From Shewanella ulleungensis (GTDB lineage Bacteria > Pseudomonadota > Gammaproteobacteria > Enterobacterales > Shewanellaceae), in contig NZ_BMQW01000002.1 in NCBI RefSeq assembly GCF_014648315.1, positions 62,001 through 126,000 of the forward strand: a stretch of 64,000 bases of DNA, read 5' to 3'. Numbering within the stretch: the first letter of the stretch is position 1; the number at the start of each line of letters is the position of its first letter. Shown here piece by piece: positions 58,075 to 64,000 of the stretch. The notes beneath the pieces are model-generated. The model had not been told where the DNA came from, did not search any database, and was given only the letters and a program-made list of their open reading frames with translations. The position numbers and the translations under genes were made by a program.

Positions 58075-58103
58075 GATATAGCATTCACGACATAATATGT
58101 CCA
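58075..58103 (-). promoter_or_regulatory. Predicted promoter of the envelope cluster (lipoprotein gene)
   Basis: Minus strand: -35 TGGACA (58098-58103), a 17-nt spacer and -10 TATATC (58075-58080). The register relative to the palindrome is the same as at the DUF2170 promoter, where the last four bases of the -35 are the first four of the palindrome. Confidence 0.55.
58089..58101. promoter_or_regulatory. Operator copy 3, between the lipoprotein gene and glnE
   Basis: GACATAATATGTC, identical to copy 2. It overlaps the predicted -35 of the lipoprotein promoter and lies 33 nt before the divergent glnE start, so glnE could also feel the regulator. Confidence 0.7.
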
Positions 58104-58134
58104 ACATTCATTTTCTTTAGGGATATTTATTGCC

Positions 58135-60984
58135 ATGCAAAACCAAAGTAACAAGGTGTTATCTGCAGCGCTAGTCGAAACAGCAGATCGTTACTGGTTA
58201 AGACTCTGCGAAGTTTGGCCTGAAGCTAAAACAGCATTGACTGCCGAGCAACAACAAGAGTTAAAGTTAGTGTTTGGCTTAAGTGATTTTATTGCTGAGC
58301 AATTATGTCGTCATCCTGAGTGGATCCCGCAACTATTTAATGGTCTCTTAGCAGAAGTTGCGCGCAGCCAGTTTGATATCGAATTACATGATCTTTTAGA
58401 AGACATTACCCAAGAAGAGCAAGCAAAGTCTGTGTTACGTCGTTATCGTAATCTGCAAATGGTGCGGTTAGCGTGGCGCGACTTTTTAAATTACGCTGCG
58501 GTCGAAGCATCGTTACTTGATTTGTCGTCTTTAGCAGAAGCCCTTGTAATTGCTGGCCGCGATTGGGTTTATCAAGACATGTGCAAACAATTTGGCACTC
58601 CTTCAAGCGCTGAAGGTAAGCCGCAACCGTTATTGATTTTGGGTATGGGCAAGCTGGGCGGCCGCGAACTTAATTTCTCATCAGACATCGATTTAATATT
58701 TACTTTTCCTGAACATGGTGAAACGGTCGGCGGACGTCGTACTCAAGCTAATCAACAGTTTTTTATCAAAATGGGGCAGCGACTCGTCAATATACTTGAC
58801 CAAGTCACCGTCGATGGTTTTGTGTTTCGTGTAGACATGCGCCTTCGTCCTTATGGTGAAAGCGGGCCGTTAGTGGTCAGTTTTAGTGGTTTAGAAGATT
58901 ATTATCAAGAGCAAGGGCGAGATTGGGAACGCTACGCCATGGTTAAAGCTCGTGTACTCGGGCCGTGGAGTGGGTATTGCGACGAGTTACACGACTTGTT
59001 ACGCCCGTTTGTTTATCGACGTTATATCGATTTCTCAGCCATTGAATCATTACGTAAAATGAAGCAACTGATTGCCCAAGAAGTCAGACGTAGACAATTA
59101 ACTGACAACATTAAATTGGGCGCAGGCGGTATCCGCGAAGTCGAATTCGTGGTACAAAGCTTTCAGTTAATACGTGGTGGCCGCGAACCCGCTCTTCGCC
59201 AACAAAGTTTATTTGGTGCCATTGACACTTTATACAGCCTTGGCCAATTAGAGTATCTCGCGGTCGATGAGTTAAAACACAGCTATATTTTACTGCGTCG
59301 AGTGGAAAACTTATTACAAGCCATTGACGACAAGCAAACGCAAACTTTACCCAATAATGATCTTGATTGGCAACGATTGTGTGTGCCGCTTGATCTTGCC
59401 GATGAAGCACAACTGCGCCAACAAATTGCAGCGGCGATGTCTACTATCCACGGTCACTTTAATGCCACTGTCGGTGGCAATGATAATCAAGATTACAATG
59501 ATCACTGGTCATCTTTGTTTTGGAATATTCAACAAGACGATGATGCAGCAACGTTACTGCAAGAGCAGCAAATCGAAGATGAAGCGCTATGGCCAATGTT
59601 AAGTGACTGGCGTCAAACCGTGTCTAAACGCTCAATTGGCCCTCGTGGCCGTGAAACCTTAGACAAACTCATGCCAAAACTACTTGAAGAGTTATTTAAT
59701 CAATCTACCCCCAGCTTGGCATTTAAGCCGGTGTCTAATGTACTGGATAAAATTTTAACTCGTACCACCTACCTTGAGTTGTTATGTGAAAACCCTGGAG
59801 CAAGACAACAATTAGTGAGCTTATGTTGTGCCAGTCCGTGGATTGCACGTGAGCTAGCTAATTTCCCAATGCTGCTTGATGAGTTAATTGATCCATCGCA
59901 GTTATATGACATTACCTCCATTGATGATTACCCAAGTGAGTTACGTCAATATTTATTGCGTGTGCCAGAAGATGACATGGAGCAGCAAATGGAAGCACTG
60001 CGACAGTTTAAGTTGTCGCAGCAATTAAAAATTGCCGCAGCTGATGTCACTGGTGTATTGCCAGTGATGCAAGTGAGCGATCATTTAACCTTTTTAGCTG
60101 AAGCAATTATTGAACAGGTCGTGCTACAAGCATGGCACCAAGTTGCGGCTCGACATGGTGTTCCTGAAGGTACTACTCCAAGTAATATGGGCTTTGCGGT
60201 AATAGGTTACGGCAAGTTAGGCGGCATTGAACTGGGCTATGGATCCGATTTAGATTTGGTGTTTTTACATGGTCATAGTGGCGCGGGTAGCACTAATGGT
60301 GAGCGTCCAATCGATAACAGTCATTTTTATTTAAAACTGGCTCAGCGCATTGTGCATTTGTTTGCCACTCGCACAACCTCTGGTGAGTTATACGAGGTCG
60401 ACATGCGCTTACGCCCGTCAGGTGCATCTGGACTGTTGGTGAGCGAAATAGAACAGTTCGGTCAATATCAATTAACTGAAGCTTGGACATGGGAACATCA
60501 AGCATTAGTCAGAGCACGTTTTGTTTTTGGTGATAATGCATTAGCGGCGCGATTTAGTGAAGTTCGTGGACAAATATTACAACTTGAACGAGATCAAACA
60601 GAGCTTGCAAAGGCGGTACGTGAAATGCGCACTAAAATGCGCGATCATTTATTACACCCTGAACCAGGGCTGTTTGATCTTAAACAAAGCGCGGGTGGCA
60701 TTGCCGATATTGAGTTTATTGCTCAATACTTGGTTCTTGCTTACGCACATCAACATCAAGACTTGACCATTTGGTCTGACAATGTGCGGATTTTTGAGGT
60801 GTTAGCTGACTTAGAGTTAATCCCTGTAATGCACGCGCAGCACCTAACGCAAACTTATTGCTGGCTTCGTGATGAAAACCATGAACTGACGTTACAGCAA
60901 TTACCTGGTAAGTTACCTCATGATGTAGTGGAACAAAAAACAGACGCCGTGATTGAAATTTACAATGAAATATTATCTGTCTAA
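58135..60984 (+). CDS. glnE: Glutamine synthetase adenylyltransferase/adenylyl-removing enzyme
   Basis: Bifunctional regulator of glutamine synthetase, controlled by PII. Two nucleotidyltransferase domains each have the GxGKLGGxEL...SDxDL core: [21 protein letters not shown] (about 169-190) and [20 protein letters not shown] (about 690-712), separated by helical domains. Length is 949, against 946 in E. coli. GGG lies upstream of the ATG. It is divergent from the envelope cluster. Confidence 0.96.
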   Translation: MQNQSNKVLSAALVETADRYWLRLCEVWPEAKTALTAEQQQELKLVFGLSDFIAEQLCRHPEWIPQLFNGLLAEVARSQFDIELHDLLEDITQEEQAKSVLRRYRNLQMVRLAWRDFLNYAAVEASLLDLSSLAEALVIAGRDWVYQDMCKQFGTPSSAEGKPQPLLILGMGKLGGRELNFSSDIDLIFTFPEHGETVGGRRTQANQQFFIKMGQRLVNILDQVTVDGFVFRVDMRLRPYGESGPLVVSFSGLEDYYQEQGRDWERYAMVKARVLGPWSGYCDELHDLLRPFVYRRYIDFSAIESLRKMKQLIAQEVRRRQLTDNIKLGAGGIREVEFVVQSFQLIRGGREPALRQQSLFGAIDTLYSLGQLEYLAVDELKHSYILLRRVENLLQAIDDKQTQTLPNNDLDWQRLCVPLDLADEAQLRQQIAAAMSTIHGHFNATVGGNDNQDYNDHWSSLFWNIQQDDDAATLLQEQQIEDEALWPMLSDWRQTVSKRSIGPRGRETLDKLMPKLLEELFNQSTPSLAFKPVSNVLDKILTRTTYLELLCENPGARQQLVSLCCASPWIARELANFPMLLDELIDPSQLYDITSIDDYPSELRQYLLRVPEDDMEQQMEALRQFKLSQQLKIAAADVTGVLPVMQVSDHLTFLAEAIIEQVVLQAWHQVAARHGVPEGTTPSNMGFAVIGYGKLGGIELGYGSDLDLVFLHGHSGAGSTNGERPIDNSHFYLKLAQRIVHLFATRTTSGELYEVDMRLRPSGASGLLVSEIEQFGQYQLTEAWTWEHQALVRARFVFGDNALAARFSEVRGQILQLERDQTELAKAVREMRTKMRDHLLHPEPGLFDLKQSAGGIADIEFIAQYLVLAYAHQHQDLTIWSDNVRIFEVLADLELIPVMHAQHLTQTYCWLRDENHELTLQQLPGKLPHDVVEQKTDAVIEIYNEILSV

Positions 60985-61058
60985 ATAGACTTAAATTTGT
61001 ATTTTAATTACTTTACTGCTTTTATTAGAACACACTGATTTATAGAAAGGCCTTATTA

Positions 61059-62027
61059 ATGCAGTTAGCGCCAATACCTGAAAATGAGCATGCGCGCCTC
61101 GAAACTCTTCGAGGTTTAAATGTGCTTGATACCATTGCAGAGGAACGCTTTGATCGCATTACTCGCCTAGCGCGACGACTCTTTTCGGTATCGATAAGTT
61201 TAGTTAATTTGGTAGACAGCGATCGGCAATGGTTTAAATCGGTTCAAGGCATAGATGTATGCGAAACTAGTCGAGATATTTCATTTTGTGGCCATGCTAT
61301 TAATCAACCTGAAGTCATGATTGTACCAGATGCCTTAAATGATCCCCGTTTTGCCGACAACCCACTGGTTCTTGCCTCGCCTAATATTCGTTTTTATGCC
61401 GGTTTCCCCTTAACTATGCCCAATGGCATGCGCGTGGGCACATTGTGTATTATTGACGATCAGCCTAAAGAGTTTAGCAAACAAGATGAGCAAGCTTTAG
61501 AGGATTTAGGCCGATTAGTTGAAGGTGAATTATTATCGATTCAGCAAAATATATTAGATGCACTCACTGCTATTTCTAATCGTCGTGGTTTTGAATTATT
61601 AGCAGAGAAAACTCTCGCCAATACTGACAGACTCGGCTTAAACACAAGTCTAATATTTTTTGACCTTGATTATTTTAAAGAAATTAACGATGAATTCGGC
61701 CATGAAGAAGGTGATATAGCGCTTAAGAGCTTTGCTAACTTGTTGATTAACTGCTTTAGAGAGTCTGATGTTATAGCTCGTTTTGCTGGAGATGAATTTG
61801 TTGTTTTACTTAGTCAAAGAGATCAAATGTCTCTTGACTCATTGTTACAGCGCTTTGCTGATTTAGTGAAGCAGCACAACCAACAAAACGGTAAATCCTA
61901 TGGTTTAGCATATAGCTTGGGTGTGGCTAGCCGGCAAGCGAAACAAGATTTGGATTTATGTGAATATCTCGCACTTGCTGACCAAGCCATGTTTAGAGAA
62001 AAAGCTAAGCATCATAAAAGCGTTTAA
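61059..62027 (+). CDS. GAF-GGDEF protein (putative diguanylate cyclase)
   Basis: A 322-residue soluble protein. The GAF domain (about 22-160) has the SRDISFCGHAI and GFPLTMPNGMRVGTLCIID hallmarks. The GGDEF domain (about 165-318) has FFDLDYFKEINDEFGHEEGD and the active-site motif read as AGDEF, a variant compatible with activity. No RxxD inhibitory motif is obvious. The signal is unknown. GAAAGG precedes the ATG. Confidence 0.88.
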   Translation: MQLAPIPENEHARLETLRGLNVLDTIAEERFDRITRLARRLFSVSISLVNLVDSDRQWFKSVQGIDVCETSRDISFCGHAINQPEVMIVPDALNDPRFADNPLVLASPNIRFYAGFPLTMPNGMRVGTLCIIDDQPKEFSKQDEQALEDLGRLVEGELLSIQQNILDALTAISNRRGFELLAEKTLANTDRLGLNTSLIFFDLDYFKEINDEFGHEEGDIALKSFANLLINCFRESDVIARFAGDEFVVLLSQRDQMSLDSLLQRFADLVKQHNQQNGKSYGLAYSLGVASRQAKQDLDLCEYLALADQAMFREKAKHHKSV

Positions 62028-62038
62028 TTCACGCAATA

Positions 62039-62081
62039 TAATAACAAGCCAACGGCTTTAAACCGTTGGCTTGTTATTTTT
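62039..62081 (+). terminator. Rho-independent terminator after the GAF-GGDEF gene
   Basis: A perfect stem AACAAGCCAACGG/CCGTTGGCTTGTT with a short loop and a T-rich tail, between two convergent genes. Confidence 0.9.
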
Positions 62082-62099
62082 ATTCTCAATATGGCCAAA

Positions 62100-63053
62100 C
62101 TACAGCAAAATCTGCTCAATCCACATTTGATACATAGGTAAGCCAATTAATACGTTTATGGGGAACGTTATCCCTAAAGACGCCAGCATTGCCAAACCAA
62201 TATTGGCATCAGGAATCGCGGCTTTAATTGCCGCAGGAGCGGCGATATAAGAGGCACTGGCACTTAATCCGGCAAGTACTAAAATACTGCCCGATGGCAA
62301 CTCTAGTGCAAAGCCTAATCCGATACCTACCCAGGCCAACACAAACGGTGCCACCGCAGCAAAAGCCAATAAACGCCATTGTTTATAAGGAATAGGAAAA
62401 CACACTTTAGCCGTGCTGATCCCCATTTCGAGTAAAAACAATGCTAACAAGGTTTTAAATCCAGCTAACAACATCGGTGTTAAAGGAGCCATGCCAGTGG
62501 TGCCATATAGCCAGCCAATAACAACGCCACCACATAACAATACAACCCCGCGACTGGTTAATGCCTCATGCAAAATACTGCCAGCAGATGAGTGCACTTC
62601 ATTACCAGCGGTTTTAGCCTGCAGATAACGGTGCAGCCACAGCATTATGATAATGGCAGGTAATTCGAGTAATACTAGATACAGAGTGGTTTCTGGTCGT
62701 AATGGCCATTGTGATTTATCGACCATTGCCATGACTACCGCAAAGGTACCCGCACTCACCGAGCCATAGTGGGCCGCAATACTAATGGCTTCTTTTTGTG
62801 GAAGTTGGATTAATTTTCGCAGTAAAGGGTACAAACTCAGTGGAATAATAAATCCCAATGCGATAACCGCGATTAACTCAGATATCACTAAGTTAGCTGT
62901 TTCGCCATGTAACGCCATGCCGCCTTTAAGGCCGAGGGTTAACATCAGTAAAATAGATAAGGTTTCGTAGGTGGCTTTGGGGACTTTTAAATCTGACTTG
63001 ATTAACCCCGCGATCAAACCGAGGGCAAAAAAAGCTATCACAATATCAGGCAT
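62100..63053 (-). CDS. SbtA-like sodium-dependent bicarbonate permease family protein
   Basis: A 317-residue inner-membrane protein with about ten TM helices in two inverted halves. The family motifs LMLTLGLKGG (about 37-46) and AAHYGSVSAGTFAV (about 93-106) match SbtA-type (DUF897) bicarbonate transporters. No SbtB-like PII gene adjoins. The transported ion is inferred from the family. Confidence 0.85.
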   Translation of the reverse strand: MPDIVIAFFALGLIAGLIKSDLKVPKATYETLSILLMLTLGLKGGMALHGETANLVISELIAVIALGFIIPLSLYPLLRKLIQLPQKEAISIAAHYGSVSAGTFAVVMAMVDKSQWPLRPETTLYLVLLELPAIIIMLWLHRYLQAKTAGNEVHSSAGSILHEALTSRGVVLLCGGVVIGWLYGTTGMAPLTPMLLAGFKTLLALFLLEMGISTAKVCFPIPYKQWRLLAFAAVAPFVLAWVGIGLGFALELPSGSILVLAGLSASASYIAAPAAIKAAIPDANIGLAMLASLGITFPINVLIGLPMYQMWIEQILL

Positions 63054-63202
63054 AGTATTGGGTTCTGTCTGTTATGAAGTACGGCGATTCTGCCTTGTTG
63101 TATGGCTAAATGGAACTGTTTTAAGAATTTTTTTATGACTATTGGACAGCATTGTTATTGTGAGCGTATTGTAGAATATGTGTAATTCACAGGACGTATA
63201 TT

Positions 63203-63502
63203 ATGAAAAATGAAATTGATATTCACCGTGCTTTAAAAGTGTTTAATAAAGTCACTCAATACGGTGAAAAACGCATGGCTGAAGACGATAAGACTAAAAA
63301 AAATGTTTTCGGTAACGACTATTACTTATGTGGCATTAGCGCGCAAACCGACCATGACGGTTACACCATTGTATTGTCGGATGCACAGGTAAGCTTAACG
63401 GTGTTTTTTCACAATAAATACCAGTTTGAATACCCGTCTAACGATGCACTTGATAACTTTTTAAGGCGTTTTAATGACGTAGAAAATTATCAAGCGGCAT
63501 AG
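63203..63502 (+). CDS. DUF3081-like small protein
   Basis: A 99-residue soluble protein. The segments KVFNKVTQYGEKR and DHDGYTIVLSDAQVSL...FFHNKYQFEY resemble the DUF3081 family of marine gammaproteobacteria. No catalytic residues are apparent and function is unknown. It stands alone on the plus strand. Confidence 0.65.
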   Translation: MKNEIDIHRALKVFNKVTQYGEKRMAEDDKTKKNVFGNDYYLCGISAQTDHDGYTIVLSDAQVSLTVFFHNKYQFEYPSNDALDNFLRRFNDVENYQAA

Positions 63503-63550
63503 AACCGCACAATATGTTGCTAGGTGAAAATAGATCCGTTAAGTAGGCTG

Positions 63551-64000
63551 TTATTCAGTCGCAGCACAAATAATCCATTGCTTCATTTCAGTTAGGCGGC
63601 TATAAGTGCGCCTAAATTCAAATGACAGCGCCCCATCGAGATACAACTCATCTAGCGACCATTGGCTGTGTATGATCAAAATGACTTTTTGATCATACAG
63701 TTCATCTACCAAGCTAATAAAACGTCGAGCGGGATCATCCTCGCTAGCATATGCCAATTGGCGCTCGCCAGTTGTGGTGGCTTGTGAGCCATCTTCAGTA
63801 CCTCTTGCCCTAATCCAGCTGCGTACTTTACCCCCTAACTGCGGCACGCCACTTAGTAGCACATAACTAAATTGACTAGCAATTTCTATGTAATCTAATG
63901 CCGATCTTGGGCCTTCGCATAATGCTGAAAATTCAAACCAGCCGAGTCGGTCATGCAGAGCTTCGATGGCTATGTCGCGCTGGCAGATATGCAATGTCTG
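63551..64000 (-). CDS. zapE: ZapE/AFG1-family ATPase, C-terminal part (cut by window edge)
   Basis: The gene enters from the right edge (N-terminus missing) and ends at 63551. The visible 149 residues include WFEFSALCEGPRSALDYIEIA and DPARRFISLVDELYDQKV, matching the C-terminal part of E. coli ZapE, an AAA+ protein at the division septum. Between these a loop of about 25 residues (GKVRSW...TTGERQLAYAS) is longer than in E. coli. The frame is open through 64000, so the TTG near 63994 is not the true start. Confidence 0.85.
   Translation of the reverse strand, partial: QTLHICQRDIAIEALHDRLGWFEFSALCEGPRSALDYIEIASQFSYVLLSGVPQLGGKVRSWIRARGTEDGSQATTTGERQLAYASEDDPARRFISLVDELYDQKVILIIHSQWSLDELYLDGALSFEFRRTYSRLTEMKQWIICAATE

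Overview
The window is chromosomal DNA from a marine-type gammaproteobacterium, most likely Shewanella. This is inferred from gene content and order (tsaE-amiB-mutL-miaA-hfq-hflX-hflK-hflC, petABC-sspAB, pabA...argD-astA-astD, crp...prkB-yheU-yheT-yheS-yheV, the panC-panB-folK-pcnB-gluQ-dksA-sfsA block, hrpB-mrcB, glnE), from protein similarity to E. coli, and from the modest GC content. No rRNA, tRNA, CRISPR array, prophage or complete insertion sequence was seen. Both edges cut genes: the tail of an unidentified gene on the left and a zapE-like ATPase gene on the right.

Layout. 1-8.6 kb: tRNA modification, cell-wall, mismatch-repair and RNA-chaperone operon ending with hflKC. 9-12.7 kb: cytochrome bc1 genes, then sspAB. 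12.8-22.3 kb: pabA, a secreted S9 peptidase, an HDOD protein, and the arginine genes argD-astA-astD followed by a DUF1338 protein. 22.3-25.4 kb (minus): a PepSY protein/response regulator/sensor kinase operon just behind the crp terminator. 25.7-34.8 kb: a Sel1-repeat protein, a MITE-like repeat that supplies the stop codon of prkB, yheU/yheT, a Tat-exported GMC oxidoreductase pair, ABC-F yheS and yheV. 35.3-41.5 kb (minus): pantothenate and folate genes, pcnB, gluQ, dksA and sfsA. 41.6-51.1 kb (plus): pepB, a GGDEF/EAL protein, hrpB and mrcB. 51.2-58 kb (minus): an eight-gene envelope module. 58.1-64 kb: glnE, a GAF-GGDEF protein, an SbtA-like permease, a DUF3081 protein and the zapE edge.

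The most interesting part is the minus-strand cluster from 58.1 down to 51.2 kb: lipoprotein, DUF350 membrane protein, membrane-anchored spermidine-synthase-like protein, DUF2170 (YjfI), PspA/IM30 (YjfJ), DUF2491 (YjfK), a small protein with two ribbon-helix-helix-like segments, and a voltage-gated-type potassium channel. Two promoters in this cluster carry the same 13-base palindrome (GACATAATATGTC) in the same register over the -35 box, and a third copy lies at the start of the internal transcript. The cluster therefore appears to be a dedicated regulon that joins PspA-type membrane maintenance with polyamine chemistry and ion flux; its regulator may be the small ribbon-helix-helix-like protein.

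A second notable point is pcnB. Its reading frame has no ATG, GTG or TTG codon at the position of the true N-terminus, and homology points to an AUU start at 39046, as in E. coli pcnB.
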